The notes under the pieces: generated by a model
Told to the model about the DNA's origin: nothing
The model's input: only the letters and a program-made list of their open reading frames with translations
Databases searched by the model: none
Part shown: in pieces, positions 10,018-19,462 of the stretch
Layout: each line of letters opens with the position of its first letter
Numbering within the stretch: the stretch's first letter is position 1
DNA from: Thermoanaerobacter sp.
Lineage (GTDB): Bacteria > Bacillota > Thermoanaerobacteria > Thermoanaerobacterales > Thermoanaerobacteraceae
Assembly: GCA_014896455.1 (NCBI GenBank)
Contig: JADBKJ010000020.1
Span: 186,001-250,000, forward strand
Direction of reading: 5' to 3'
DNA length: 64,000 nucleotides
Translations under genes and position numbers: made by a program

Positions 10018-10422
10018 GTGGAAGAAAATGTAAATGCAAATGAAAATCAAGAGTTAGGAACTATTAAAATTTCTGAAGAAGTAGTTAGTGTAATTGCAGG
10101 CTTGGCGGCAACGGAAGTACCTGGAGTGGCTGGAATGAGCGGGGGAGTCGTTAATGGACTTTCTGAAATGTTAGGAAGAAAGAACCTAGGCAAAGGTGTA
10201 AAAGTAGAGGTGGGAGAAAAAGAAGTATCAATAGATTTGTACTTAATTGTAGATTATGGTGTTAGAATTCCTGAAGTAGCTTGGAATGTACAAGAAAATG
10301 TTAAAAATGCTGTGGAAAATATGACAGGATTAAAAGTTGTTGAAGTCAATATTCACGTTCAAGGGGTAAATATGGATAAGGAAAATAAAAAACAACAGCA
10401 AGTTAAAGAGGAGGAAAATTAA
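10018..10422 (+). CDS. yqhY: Asp23/Gls24-family envelope stress protein
   Basis: Member of the Asp23/YqhY family, in Bacillus linked to fatty-acid synthesis and envelope homeostasis. The 134-residue product has the family core (GTIKISEEVVSVIAGLAA, VPGVAGM, VVDYGVRIPEVAWNVQ, VNIHVQGV). The GTG at 10018, eight bases after a GGGGG tract, gives the usual N-terminus. Location just before nusB matches yqhY in other Firmicutes. Confidence 0.92.
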   Translation: MEENVNANENQELGTIKISEEVVSVIAGLAATEVPGVAGMSGGVVNGLSEMLGRKNLGKGVKVEVGEKEVSIDLYLIVDYGVRIPEVAWNVQENVKNAVENMTGLKVVEVNIHVQGVNMDKENKKQQQVKEEEN

Positions 10423-10427
10423 AATAT

Positions 10428-10472
10428 CTACTTAAACTAACCCTCTGCTAGACAGAGGGTTAGTTTAAGTAG
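10428..10472. other. Perfect 20-bp inverted repeat without U-tract
   Basis: A 20-bp perfect stem (10428-10447 with 10453-10472) encloses a 5-base loop between the Asp23-family gene and nusB. It lacks a T run on the plus strand, so it is either a weak terminator, an mRNA 3'-end stabiliser or a protein-binding palindrome. Confidence 0.85.
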
Positions 10473-10521
10473 AATTATGGTACAATTATATGTAAGAAGT
10501 AAAATTCAAGGAGTTGGGACA

Positions 10522-10944
10522 ATGAACAGAACAGAAGCCAGGGAATGGGTTGTAAAAATGCTTTATCAATACGACGTTTCAAGGTTACCTATAAGCAAAA
10601 TATTTGAGAATTTTTATAAGGAAAAAGACCCAGGCGAGCAAAAAGAGTACATAGAAAATACCGTAATAGGGGCTATTGAAAATTTAGAGGAAATTGATAA
10701 GGAAATAGAAAGATACTCTCAAAATTGGGCTCTTAACCGCATGCCAAAAATAGATTTGGCTATTTTAAGGTGCAGCATTTATGAGATGCAATACGGGAAT
10801 ATTCCTGTAAATATTTCTATAAACGAAGCAGTAGAAATAGCTAAAAAATACAGTACAGAAGATTCTCATGTGTTTATAAACGGTTTGTTGGGAGCGTTTG
10901 TAAGGGATAAAGGATTGGAGGAAGGTAAATCAAATGATAATTGA
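10522..10944 (+). CDS. nusB: Transcription antitermination factor NusB
   Basis: Binds boxA RNA with NusE (S10) for rRNA antitermination. The 140-residue product carries [17 protein letters not shown] and the C-terminal [20 protein letters not shown] block. The ATG at 10522 follows AAGGAG; an earlier in-frame ATG at 10477 lacks an SD and is not conserved. The 3' end overlaps folD by 11 bp. Confidence 0.96.
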   Translation: MNRTEAREWVVKMLYQYDVSRLPISKIFENFYKEKDPGEQKEYIENTVIGAIENLEEIDKEIERYSQNWALNRMPKIDLAILRCSIYEMQYGNIPVNISINEAVEIAKKYSTEDSHVFINGLLGAFVRDKGLEEGKSNDN

Positions 10945-11767
10945 TGGTAAGGAGATTTCTAAAAAGATAAGAGAAGAGGTAAAAAGAGAGATAATGGAGT
11001 TTGGTTACAAGCCCAGATTAGCGATTTTGATGGCGGGAGATGACGAGTCTTCAAAAGTTTATGCAAATTCTAAAGTCAAAGCTTGTGAAAATGTTGGGAT
11101 TGAGGCTGAAGTTTATTATTTTTCAGAAGATGAAGAGTCGAAGTTTTATGACACCTTAAAGTTTTTAAATGAAGATAAAAATACCCACGGCATAATGATA
11201 GAAATGCCTCTTCCTAAAAACTTTAATGCTGGATTGGTATACGATACGCTAAATCCTTATAAAGACGTTGATTGCATATCTAATTATAATATGGGAAGGC
11301 TTTTTGCTGGAAAACCTCTTTTTGTTCCTTGTACTCCCAAAGCAATTTTACATATTCTTGAAAGTATTGATACTCAATTTGAGGGAAAACACGCAGTTAT
11401 AATAGGCAGAAGCAATATTTTAGGAAAACCTGTAGCTAAGCTTTTATTGGATAAAAATTGTACAGTTACGGTATGCCATTCAAAGACAAAAGATTTGGCT
11501 TATTATACTAAACAAGCAGACATTTTGGTGTTGGCGGCCGGAAAAATGAATTTGGTAAAGGGAGATATGATTAAAGAAGGGGCAATTCTTATAGATGCAG
11601 GTATAAACGTTTACGATGGAAATATATATGGAGACGCGGATTTTGAATCTGTAAAAGACTTGTGTTCTTATGTAACACCAGTTCCGGGAGGAGTTGGGCC
11701 TGTGACGACAGCTATGATACTTAAAAACACCTTGGAGGCTTTTAAATATGCAATTAAAAGCACTTAA
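10934..11767 (+). CDS. folD: FolD-type methylene-THF dehydrogenase/cyclohydrolase, divergent active site
   Basis: FolD enzymes interconvert 5,10-methylene-, methenyl- and 10-formyl-tetrahydrofolate. The 277-residue length, the Tyr-x3-Lys in [11 protein letters not shown], the nucleotide motif GRSNILGKP and TPVPGGVGP are all normal. Two usually fixed spots differ: the common QLPLP reads EMPLP here, and the usual DVDG reads DVDC. The fold and lysine are kept, so it is probably functional, but the activity balance may differ. It overlaps nusB and xseA, so co-translation is likely. Confidence 0.9.
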   Translation: MIIDGKEISKKIREEVKREIMEFGYKPRLAILMAGDDESSKVYANSKVKACENVGIEAEVYYFSEDEESKFYDTLKFLNEDKNTHGIMIEMPLPKNFNAGLVYDTLNPYKDVDCISNYNMGRLFAGKPLFVPCTPKAILHILESIDTQFEGKHAVIIGRSNILGKPVAKLLLDKNCTVTVCHSKTKDLAYYTKQADILVLAAGKMNLVKGDMIKEGAILIDAGINVYDGNIYGDADFESVKDLCSYVTPVPGGVGPVTTAMILKNTLEAFKYAIKST

Positions 11768-12953
11768 CGTCAGTGAGATAACGGACTATATCAAGAGAAT
11801 GATGGACAATGATATAATTTTGAGAAATGTCCGAGTAAGAGGAGAAATCTCTAATTTAAAATATCACAGCACTGGAATATATTTTACTTTAAAGGATGAA
11901 GTAGCTTCTTTGAAGTGTGTGATGTTTAATGAATATAGTAGACTTTTAAATTTTACTTTGCAGGACGGTATGTCGGTGATTGCTACAGGAAGAATAACAG
12001 TTTATGAAAAAAGCGGTACTTATCAGCTTTATGTGCAGTCTATTCAATCGGAGGGTATTGGGGCTTTATACCTTGCTTTTAATAAGCTTAAAGAGAAACT
12101 GGAAAAAGAAGGACTTTTCGATTCTGATAAAAAGGAACCTATCCCTAAACATCCTAAAAAAATTGCTGTGGTGACTTCTCCAACAGGGGCTGTAATACGA
12201 GATATAATAACAATTTCGAGAAGGAGAAATCCAACAGTAGACATTTTAGTGGTCCCTGTTTTGGTACAAGGAAGCTCAGCCGCCGATGAAATATGTAATG
12301 CTCTTCGAATTTTGAACAAAAGGGAAGACATTGATGTAATTATTTTAGCAAGGGGTGGAGGTTCATTAGAAGAAATTTGGCCTTTCAATGAAGAAAAAGT
12401 GGCAAGATGTATTTATGCATCTCGCATACCAGTTGTTTCTGCTGTAGGCCATGAGACAGACTTTACTATTTCTGATTTTGTGGCGGATTTGAGAGCTCCT
12501 ACCCCTTCTGCAGCTGCTGAAATTGTAGTACCAGACATAAAAGTTTACCAAAGGGAATTGTTTTTATTAAAAACGAAATTATTAACATTGATGACTGCTG
12601 AATTAAATCGCAAAAAAAAAGAATTTGAAGGGCTTAAAAGGGCTTTGTATCTTAATAGTCCCGCTAAGAAAAGTGAAATTTTAAGGCATAAAGTTGAAAA
12701 TTTAACTGCCTCTTTATACAATGAAATGCTTTCTATATACCAACATAAAAGAAATGATTTTTTAATTTTAGCAGAAAAGTTGAATTCTTTAAGTCCTTTA
12801 AAAGTACTTACAAGAGGTTATACAATTGTTTTAGATAAGCAAGAAAAAGTTATTTCTTCTGTGGAAGATATAAAACCTTATGATGAAATAAAAATTTTAT
12901 TTAAAGATGGCAAAGCTAAAGCGGTTGTACAAGAGGTGAAAGAGAATGAATGA
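11748..12953 (+). CDS. xseA: Exodeoxyribonuclease VII large subunit
   Basis: Catalytic subunit of the bidirectional single-strand exonuclease. The 401-residue product has an N-terminal OB fold ([17 protein letters not shown]) and the catalytic region with [38 protein letters not shown] and [13 protein letters not shown]. It overlaps folD by 20 bp and xseB by 8 bp. Confidence 0.97.
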   Translation: MQLKALNVSEITDYIKRMMDNDIILRNVRVRGEISNLKYHSTGIYFTLKDEVASLKCVMFNEYSRLLNFTLQDGMSVIATGRITVYEKSGTYQLYVQSIQSEGIGALYLAFNKLKEKLEKEGLFDSDKKEPIPKHPKKIAVVTSPTGAVIRDIITISRRRNPTVDILVVPVLVQGSSAADEICNALRILNKREDIDVIILARGGGSLEEIWPFNEEKVARCIYASRIPVVSAVGHETDFTISDFVADLRAPTPSAAAEIVVPDIKVYQRELFLLKTKLLTLMTAELNRKKKEFEGLKRALYLNSPAKKSEILRHKVENLTASLYNEMLSIYQHKRNDFLILAEKLNSLSPLKVLTRGYTIVLDKQEKVISSVEDIKPYDEIKILFKDGKAKAVVQEVKENE

Positions 12954-13173
12954 GGAATTGAATTTTGAAGAAGAAATGATGAGATTAGAAGAAATTGTAA
13001 ATACACTAGAAAAAGGAAATTTAAGGTTAGAAGAGTCTTTTAACTTGTTTAAAGAAGGTGTTGAAATTTCTAAGAGATTAGAAAAAAGGTTAAATGAGGT
13101 TGAAGGAAAGATAACCCTTCTCATCAACGAAAATGAAGAAATTGATTTTAAAGAGGAGGAAAAGGATGTTTAA
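12946..13173 (+). CDS. xseB: Exodeoxyribonuclease VII small subunit
   Basis: The 75-residue helical subunit that assembles on the XseA C-terminal arm. Motifs are [18 protein letters not shown] and [29 protein letters not shown] lies within the xseA 3' end; the gene overlaps the ispA start. Confidence 0.96.
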   Translation: MNEELNFEEEMMRLEEIVNTLEKGNLRLEESFNLFKEGVEISKRLEKRLNEVEGKITLLINENEEIDFKEEEKDV

Positions 13174-14050
13174 AGAAAAGTTAAGAGAAAAACAACAGCT
13201 TGTTGAGAAAGAACTACACAGAATACTTGATATAGATGAAAAACCAGAGATAATTTATGAAGCAATGAGATATAGTGTGTTTGCGGGAGGGAAAAGGTTA
13301 AGACCAGTTTTATGCCTTTCTTCTTGTGAGCTTTTAGGAGGAGATATAAAAAAAGCTCTTCCTGTAGCTTGTGCGATTGAACTTATTCATACTTATTCTC
13401 TGATTCACGATGACCTTCCAGCAATGGATAATGATAATTTAAGAAGAGGAAAGCCCACGAATCACAAAGTTTATGGGGAAGCTATAGCAATTTTAGCTGG
13501 CGATGGGCTTTTAAATTTAGGGTATGAAGTGTTAGTAAGACATGCTTTAGAACATCCCGAAGATTATGAAAGAATATTGAAAGCTACCAATGAAATTGCA
13601 ACAGCCTCAGGATGTAAAGGAATAATTGGTGGGCAAGTTGTTGATATACTATCCCAGAATACGGAGCTTACTTATGAAGAATTAAAATTTATGCATGAAC
13701 ACAAGACAGGAGCTTTGATAGAAGCTTCTGTTTGCGCAGGAGCTTACATCGCTGGTGCTACAGAAGAAGAGATTCATGCCTTAAGGGATTATGCACGCTT
13801 AATAGGTCTTGCTTTTCAAATAAAAGATGATATATTAGATGTAATAGGAGAAGAGGAAAAATTGGGTAAAAAAGTAGGTAGTGATAAAGAAAAGGGCAAG
13901 TTTACTTTTGTCAATATTTTTGGATTAGAAAAATCTCAAAAGATGGTTGTAGAGCTTACACAGAATGCTATAAAGATTTTAGATAGGTTTGGAGGAAAAG
14001 CGGAGTTTTTAAAAGAGCTTTCCAATTATTTGATTGAAAGAGTAAACTAA
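13166..14050 (+). CDS. ispA: Farnesyl/geranylgeranyl diphosphate synthase
   Basis: Chain-elongating trans-prenyltransferase giving farnesyl (or geranylgeranyl) diphosphate. In the 294-residue product the two aspartate-rich motifs are [10 protein letters not shown] (about residue 80) and KDDILD (about residue 220), and GGKRLRP is the substrate-binding loop. The ATG at 13166 follows GAGGAAAAGG and overlaps xseB. It is the gene immediately before the OLE RNA, as in other OLE-bearing genomes. Confidence 0.96.
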   Translation: MFKEKLREKQQLVEKELHRILDIDEKPEIIYEAMRYSVFAGGKRLRPVLCLSSCELLGGDIKKALPVACAIELIHTYSLIHDDLPAMDNDNLRRGKPTNHKVYGEAIAILAGDGLLNLGYEVLVRHALEHPEDYERILKATNEIATASGCKGIIGGQVVDILSQNTELTYEELKFMHEHKTGALIEASVCAGAYIAGATEEEIHALRDYARLIGLAFQIKDDILDVIGEEEKLGKKVGSDKEKGKFTFVNIFGLEKSQKMVVELTQNAIKILDRFGGKAEFLKELSNYLIERVN

Positions 14051-14142
14051 AGCTTAAGGGAGTATTGACAATGCTATTTGAAAGAAATGAGTTTTTTGAC
14101 AGTTAGATGACTGTAGCAACCTTCTACAGACTTTGTAGAGGT

Positions 14143-14172
14143 TTGAAATTGTTATTTTTATTATGTTATAAT
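14143..14172 (+). promoter_or_regulatory. Sigma-A-type promoter for the OLE RNA
   Basis: TTGAAA (14143-14148), an 18-base spacer and TATAAT (14167-14172) predict a start near 14179, about 13 bases before the terminal stem of the OLE RNA. A second overlapping TATAAT follows at 14173. Confidence 0.6.
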
Positions 14173-14191
14173 TATAATATACCTTGAAAAG

Positions 14192-14780
14192 AAAGGCAAA
14201 GTGGTGCAGTATCCTAGTCAGAGGCGCTAATCCCGAAGACGGGCCTAAAAATCCGTCAAGGGCACATCGATGAAGTTCCTGGTGCTGGCTTTCAACGCCC
14301 AGTTGGGGGCTGGTGCTGGGAGTTAAGGAGGGGGGGCGATCCACAATGGCATGTGGGCGTTGACCCTTCCTCCGCGGAGACCTACTTGCGTGGCTTTTAC
14401 AGGCTACGGGGTAGGATGAACCTGTCTCGCGGCCATAAAGCTGCGGACAGTGTAGCCTGCCTTGAGTGATTCGGGTGGATATCAGTTGTAAGCCATAATT
14501 CAAAGAGCTCTTGAATTACTGGCTATTGCTGATGAAACCCGAATTGCAAAAGAGGATAGGGGTTAGCCCCTCTGTTGAGGAAAACTCCTAGGCTGCGCCT
14601 TCCCGGGCGGCATATTGGGGATTACGGTGCGGACTAAGTGGTAGTCCAGTCTTACCCTTGGCGACAAGGTAAAAGCGGGCTTAAAGGGGAACCGCTGAAC
14701 GGCGACGTTCAGTGCCCGCTTGGGAAATCCTACTGGACCTAAGCCGCAAAGTTTACCTAATATGCTACCACTTTGCCTTT
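14192..14780 (+). ncRNA. ole: OLE RNA (ornate, large, extremophilic RNA)
   Basis: A large structured non-coding RNA of extremophilic Firmicutes that binds membrane proteins and is tied to stress and Mg2+ homeostasis in alkaliphilic Bacillus. The roughly 590-base length fits, as does the much higher GC than the surrounding genes. A 14-bp perfect terminal stem pairs 14192-14205 with 14767-14780. The position between ispA and dxs, immediately upstream of oapA, is the published genomic setting. An SD for oapA lies just past the terminal stem. No ORF inside looks protein coding. Confidence 0.96.
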
Positions 14781-14807
14781 ATACATGTAGGAGGTCTTTT
14801 TTTTATT

Positions 14808-15395
14808 ATGAAAAATAAAAACATAAATACGAATTATAAGTGGATTTTACATATAACTATTATAACTTTTTTTCTTGCCACTATATTAAATTTTTTTTCT
14901 GATGTTGCATTAAAAGAGAGCAATATCCTTGTAGCCTTTTGTATTCTTGGTCTTATAGTGTTAATTGGTATAATTTTTGATATAATAGGTACAGCAGTAA
15001 TTTCAGGAAGAGAAGAACCTTTTCATGCAATGGCGGCTAAAAAAGTATTTGGAGCAAAGGAAGCCATAAAACTTCTTAGAAATGCTAATATTGTGGCTAA
15101 TTTTTGCAATGACGTAGTGGGAGATATTGCTGGAATTGTTTCTGGCGCTGCTTTGATGGCAATAATTGTAAAATTGGCTTTTGAGGGACCCAAAGGTTCT
15201 ATTTATACTGCGATTTTAGGAGGTTTATTATCTGCCATTACAATTGGAGGAAAAGCTATCGGTAAAAATATAGGTATAGCTAAAAGCCAGTCTATTGTTT
15301 ATACAGTTGCTGTAATTTTTGCTTGGATAGAAAAAAACATGGGTATAAAGATTTTGCCAGATTATAAAAATAATAAAAGAAGAAAAAGAAAGTGA
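14808..15395 (+). CDS. oapA: OLE-associated membrane protein OapA
   Basis: Membrane partner of the OLE RNA. The 195-residue product has about four hydrophobic helices (near 12-32, 40-62, 103-125 and 135-175) and a Lys/Arg-rich C-terminus. NDVVGDIAG holds the conserved DxxxD (Asp102 and Asp106), a motif known to matter for OapA function in Bacillus halodurans. The true start is the ATG at 14808 after TAGGAGGT at 14788; a longer in-frame reading from 14712 runs through the RNA and is rejected. dxs starts nine bases after the stop. Confidence 0.94.
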   Translation: MKNKNINTNYKWILHITIITFFLATILNFFSDVALKESNILVAFCILGLIVLIGIIFDIIGTAVISGREEPFHAMAAKKVFGAKEAIKLLRNANIVANFCNDVVGDIAGIVSGAALMAIIVKLAFEGPKGSIYTAILGGLLSAITIGGKAIGKNIGIAKSQSIVYTVAVIFAWIEKNMGIKILPDYKNNKRRKRK

Positions 15396-15404
15396 GGGTT
15401 TTAA

Positions 15405-17267
15405 ATGCTTGAACAAATTAACAGCCCTTATGATTTAAAAAAAATTGACAAAAAAGACTTTCCACTGCTTTGTGAAGAAATACGCCGGTTTTTAATAGAA
15501 AAGGTGTCTAAAACAGGTGGGCATTTAGCTTCAAACCTTGGAATTGTTGAACTTACAGTTGCACTTCACTATGTTTTTAATTCACCTGTAGACAAAATAA
15601 TTTGGGATGTTGGGCATCAATGTTATGTACATAAGATAATTACAGGTAGGAAAGACCAGTTTGGTACTTTAAGGAAATTCAATGGCCTTTCTGGTTATAC
15701 TAAAAGAACGGAAAGTGTGCATGATATATTTGGAGCAGGTCACAGTAGCACCTCTATATCTGCAGCATTGGGTATTGCCAAGGCAAGAGATTTAAGGGGT
15801 GAAAAACATTCTGTTGTAGCGGTAATCGGTGATGGAGCTTTGACAGGTGGCATGGCTTTTGAAGCATTAAATAATGCAGGAAGGTCTAAAACAGATTTGA
15901 TTGTCGTGCTAAATCACAATGAGATGTCTATTTCGGAAAACGTAGGTAGTTTATCTTTGTATTTAAGTAAACTTAGGACTGACCCTACTTACAACAAATT
16001 AAAACAAGAGGTTGATAATTTACTCAATATTGTACCTCCAATTGGAAAAAGCCTTCATAAATACATTGAAAGAATTAAGGATTCTGTAAAACAGTTAGTA
16101 GTACCCGGAATGTTTTTTGAAGAGATGGGCATTAGATATTTAGGACCTATTGATGGACATGACGTTGATAGCCTAATAGAGGTTTTAGAAAGGGCAAAGA
16201 AAATAAAAGGACCTATTTTAGTACATGTTATCACAAAAAAAGGCAAAGGCTATAAATTTGCAGAAAAATTTCCTGATAAATTTCATTCTGCAGCTCCTTT
16301 TGACATACAAACAGGTAAGTTTGTAAATGAGGGGCAGGCGACTTATTCTGATGTATTTGGAAAGACTCTTACTGAAATGGCATTAAAAGATGACAAAATT
16401 GTTGCAATAACTGCTGCCATGCCAGAGGGAACAGGGCTTATTCATTTTGCAAAATTGATTCCTGAAAGATTTTTTGATGTAGGAATAGCAGAGCAGCATG
16501 CTACTACCTTTGCAGCAGGAATGGCAGTGCAAGGATATAAACCTTATTTTGCAGTGTATTCTACCTTTTTACAAAGAGCTTATGACCAGCTTTTACACGA
16601 TGTATGTATACAAAAATTACCTGTTGTTTTTGCAATTGATAGAGCGGGAATTGTAGGTGAGGACGGGGAAACCCATCAAGGAGTTTTTGACCTATCCTAT
16701 TTGAGGCCTATACCTAATATAGCGATTATGTCTCCTAAGGATGCCAATGAATTAGTTGAAATGGTTAAATTATCAAGAAATCTTGACTTCCCTGTTGCTA
16801 TAAGGTATCCAAGGGGAAAAGCAGGAGAATTCGATATTACAAGAGAATGCAGTATAGAGTTTGGAAAGGCAGAGTTAATTTCTGAAGGAACAGAAATAGC
16901 AATTTTTGCATTAGGAAGAATGGTAGGAAAGGTGTTAGAAGCAAAAGAAATTTTAAAAGCTTCTGATTTGCAACCCTTTATTGTCAATTTGAGATTTGTT
17001 AAACCTTTAGATGAAGAGCTGATTTTGGATATCTCAAACAAAGTTAAATTTATTGTTACAGTGGAAGACAATGTCATAGCTGGTGGTGTTGGAAGTGCTA
17101 TACTCGAGCTTTTAAATTCTAATGGAATATATAAGCCAGTTTTGCGTTTGGGGTTTCCTGATAAATTTATTGAACACGGAGATGTGGAAAACTTGTTTAA
17201 AAAATACAATTTAGATGCCGAGTCTATCGCAAATACTATACTACAAAAATATGAGGAAATGAGGTAA
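15405..17267 (+). CDS. dxs: 1-deoxy-D-xylulose-5-phosphate synthase
   Basis: TPP-dependent condensation of pyruvate and glyceraldehyde 3-phosphate, the first step of the MEP isoprenoid pathway. The 620-residue product has GHLASNLG and WDVGHQCYVHKI in the first domain. The TPP/Mg site is GDGALTGGMAFEALNNAG, and the transketolase pyrimidine domain reads DVGIAEQHA and DRAGIVGEDGETHQG. With ispA upstream it brackets the OLE RNA in one isoprenoid operon. Confidence 0.98.
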   Translation: MLEQINSPYDLKKIDKKDFPLLCEEIRRFLIEKVSKTGGHLASNLGIVELTVALHYVFNSPVDKIIWDVGHQCYVHKIITGRKDQFGTLRKFNGLSGYTKRTESVHDIFGAGHSSTSISAALGIAKARDLRGEKHSVVAVIGDGALTGGMAFEALNNAGRSKTDLIVVLNHNEMSISENVGSLSLYLSKLRTDPTYNKLKQEVDNLLNIVPPIGKSLHKYIERIKDSVKQLVVPGMFFEEMGIRYLGPIDGHDVDSLIEVLERAKKIKGPILVHVITKKGKGYKFAEKFPDKFHSAAPFDIQTGKFVNEGQATYSDVFGKTLTEMALKDDKIVAITAAMPEGTGLIHFAKLIPERFFDVGIAEQHATTFAAGMAVQGYKPYFAVYSTFLQRAYDQLLHDVCIQKLPVVFAIDRAGIVGEDGETHQGVFDLSYLRPIPNIAIMSPKDANELVEMVKLSRNLDFPVAIRYPRGKAGEFDITRECSIEFGKAELISEGTEIAIFALGRMVGKVLEAKEILKASDLQPFIVNLRFVKPLDEELILDISNKVKFIVTVEDNVIAGGVGSAILELLNSNGIYKPVLRLGFPDKFIEHGDVENLFKKYNLDAESIANTILQKYEEMR

Positions 17268-17269
17268 AT

Positions 17270-18064
17270 ATGGCTTCAAAAAAAGAAAGATTGGATGTTT
17301 TGCTTGTTCAAAAAGGTTTTTTCTCCTCAAGAGAAAAAGCAAAAGCTTCTATTATGGCAGGAGAAGTATATGTTGATGGCAAGAGAATTGAAAAAGCTGG
17401 AGAGTTTGTCAACATAGAATCTTCAATTGAAGTAAAAACTAATTCTTTACCTTATGTAAGTAGAGGTGGGCTAAAGTTACAAAAAGCGATAGAAACTTTT
17501 AATATTAATGTGGCTGGCAAGATTGCCTTAGACATTGGAGCTTCCACAGGAGGTTTTACTGACTGCCTTTTAAAACACGGTGCTTTGAAAGTATATGCTG
17601 TAGATGTAGGATACGGGCAATTGGATTGGAGTTTAAGAAATGACCCTAGGGTCATAAATATGGAAAAGACTAATATAAGATTTTTAGAGACATTGCCTGA
17701 AATAGTGGACATGACCACAATAGACGTTTCTTTTATCTCCCTTGAACTTGTTATACCTTCTGCAGATAAATTTTTAAAACCAGAGGGAGATTTGATAGCT
17801 TTAATAAAACCTCAATTTGAAGCAGGGAGAGAAAAAGTAGGTAAAAAAGGCGTCGTGAGAGACCCGGCCGTTCATAGGGGAGTGATTGAAAAAATTGTGA
17901 CTTTGTTTCAAAAGTTTAACTACGGTATAATAGGTATTACCTATTCTCCTATAAAAGGGGCAGAAGGCAATATAGAATATTTAATTTATGGCAAAAAGGG
18001 AATTGAAAAGCAACACAATTTTGACATTACGAAAATTGTAAAAGAGGCATTTAAAAATTTGTAG
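17270..18064 (+). CDS. tlyA: TlyA-family rRNA 2'-O-methyltransferase
   Basis: SAM-dependent methyltransferase related to TlyA/YqxC, expected to methylate rRNA ribose. Residues 1-65 form an S4 RNA-binding domain (RLDVLLVQKGFFSSREKAKA). An FtsJ-like fold follows with the SAM loop ALDIGASTGGFTDCLL and the motif KPQFEAGREKVGKKGVV. It starts two bases after dxs. The hemolysin label used in some databases is historic. Confidence 0.94.
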   Translation: MASKKERLDVLLVQKGFFSSREKAKASIMAGEVYVDGKRIEKAGEFVNIESSIEVKTNSLPYVSRGGLKLQKAIETFNINVAGKIALDIGASTGGFTDCLLKHGALKVYAVDVGYGQLDWSLRNDPRVINMEKTNIRFLETLPEIVDMTTIDVSFISLELVIPSADKFLKPEGDLIALIKPQFEAGREKVGKKGVVRDPAVHRGVIEKIVTLFQKFNYGIIGITYSPIKGAEGNIEYLIYGKKGIEKQHNFDITKIVKEAFKNL

Positions 18065-18092
18065 CAGGAAAATTTGTTTTTTTGTAGAATAT
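18064..18092 (+). promoter_or_regulatory. Sigma-H-type promoter before nadK
   Basis: GCAGGAAAA (18064-18072), 11 bases, then GTAGAATAT (18084-18092) match the sigma-H consensus RNAGGAWWW-N11-RNNGAATWW at every defined position. It would drive nadK-argR-recN at the transition to stationary phase. Confidence 0.6.
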
Positions 18093-18113
18093 GATAAATG
18101 TGGTGATATTATA

Positions 18114-18965
18114 ATGAAAAAAGTCGGTGTAATTCCAAATATTAATAAAGATAAAGACTTAGAAGTGACAAAATCTGTAGTAAAATGGCTATTGGAGCAT
18201 GGTTCTGAACCATATCTTAACGAAATAGTTGCGTCTAAAATGGGTTATGATGAATACGGTAGAAAATCTACAGATATATATAGTAAATGCGATTTTATAA
18301 TTGCTTTAGGTGGAGATGGTACTATTTTAAATGTTGCAAGGCTTTGTGCGCCTTTTGACACGCCTATTTTTGCCGTGAATTTAGGTCATCTTGGATTTCT
18401 TACGGAAGTAGATGTAAATGAGGTATTTGTTTCTTTAGATAAAATATATAAAGGAGAATATACAGTAGAAAAAAGGATGATGCTAGAGGCAAATGTAGTT
18501 AAAAATGATATGGAGATTATAAATTTTAGAGCTTTGAATGATATTGTCATCACAAGAGGAGCTTTTTCAAGAATGGCTCGTATAAATACCTATGTCAATA
18601 ATAACTATGTAGATACTTATTTAGCAGATGGAGTAATAATTGCAACTCCTACTGGTTCAACTGCTTATTCACTTTCAGCAGGAGGTCCTATTGTATATCC
18701 TACATTAGAAGTTATAATAATAACACCTATATGTCCCCATACTTTATATTCAAGGTCTATAATAGTTTCACCAGAGGATATCATCAGGTTGGAAATAAGC
18801 GAAGAGAATCAAGATTTAATGATAACAACTGACGGACAACAGGGATATAAACTTGATTATAGAGATATAATTTACATTAAAAAAAGCAATGAATATACCA
18901 ATCTTATAAAAGTAAAAAATACCAATTTTTTTGACTTATTGAGGGACAAACTTACAGAAAGATAA
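18114..18965 (+). CDS. nadK: NAD kinase
   Basis: ATP- or polyphosphate-dependent phosphorylation of NAD to NADP in the cytosol. The 283-residue product has the family GGDGT motif in ALGGDGTILN (about residue 65), the NHGHLGF-like NLGHLGFL, and the glycine-rich ATPTGSTAYSLSAGGP. The C-terminal half has the YSRSIIVSPED and TDGQQ elements. It opens a nadK-argR-recN run common in Firmicutes and is preceded by a sigma-H-like promoter. Confidence 0.96.
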   Translation: MKKVGVIPNINKDKDLEVTKSVVKWLLEHGSEPYLNEIVASKMGYDEYGRKSTDIYSKCDFIIALGGDGTILNVARLCAPFDTPIFAVNLGHLGFLTEVDVNEVFVSLDKIYKGEYTVEKRMMLEANVVKNDMEIINFRALNDIVITRGAFSRMARINTYVNNNYVDTYLADGVIIATPTGSTAYSLSAGGPIVYPTLEVIIITPICPHTLYSRSIIVSPEDIIRLEISEENQDLMITTDGQQGYKLDYRDIIYIKKSNEYTNLIKVKNTNFFDLLRDKLTER

Positions 18966-18989
18966 AAAGTAAAAGAGGTGAAGATTACT

Positions 18990-19445
18990 ATGATGAAAAT
19001 AGCTCGACACGCTAAAATTCTTGAAATAATATCTGAAAAAGAAATTGAGACGCAGGAAGAGTTAGCAGCTGAACTTCAAAAACAAGGTATTGATGTAACT
19101 CAAGCGACTGTGTCAAGAGATATAAAAGAATTGAGACTGATAAAAGTTTTAACAGAGGATGGGAAAAGATATAAATACGCCCCGATGGGAAAAGTAGATA
19201 GCCATATTACAGATAGACTAATGACTTTATTATCTGAGTCTATAGTAAGCGTAGATTATGCTGGAAATATCATAGCTATAAAAACGTTATCAGGCACAGC
19301 TTCCGCAGCAGCAGAGGCGATTGATACATTAAATTGGAAAGATATAGTTGGAACTTTAGCAGGCGACAATACCATTTTTGTTTTAGTGAGAAATGAAAAA
19401 GCTATTCAAGAGCTATTGGAGAAATTCAGAAAGTTAGTTAAGTGA
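18990..19445 (+). CDS. argR: Arginine repressor ArgR/AhrC
   Basis: Hexameric arginine-sensing regulator. The 151-residue product has an N-terminal winged helix ([17 protein letters not shown]) and a C-terminal hexamerisation and arginine-binding domain ([16 protein letters not shown]). The ATG at 18990 lies nine bases after GAGGTG; the GTG at 18978 is inside the SD region. Position before recN is the standard AhrC location. Confidence 0.95.
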   Translation: MMKIARHAKILEIISEKEIETQEELAAELQKQGIDVTQATVSRDIKELRLIKVLTEDGKRYKYAPMGKVDSHITDRLMTLLSESIVSVDYAGNIIAIKTLSGTASAAAEAIDTLNWKDIVGTLAGDNTIFVLVRNEKAIQELLEKFRKLVK

Positions 19446-19462
19446 TTTTTGGGGGTTTTGCT

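Noticed and set aside
14054-14503. 149-codon minus-strand ORF inside the OLE RNA
   Set aside because: It lies over a highly structured RNA with high GC, has no SD and resembles no protein; the frame is an accident of base composition.
14712-14807. N-terminal extension of OapA
   Set aside because: It would translate the 3' end of the OLE RNA; an SD sits at 14788 and homologues start near the ATG at 14808.
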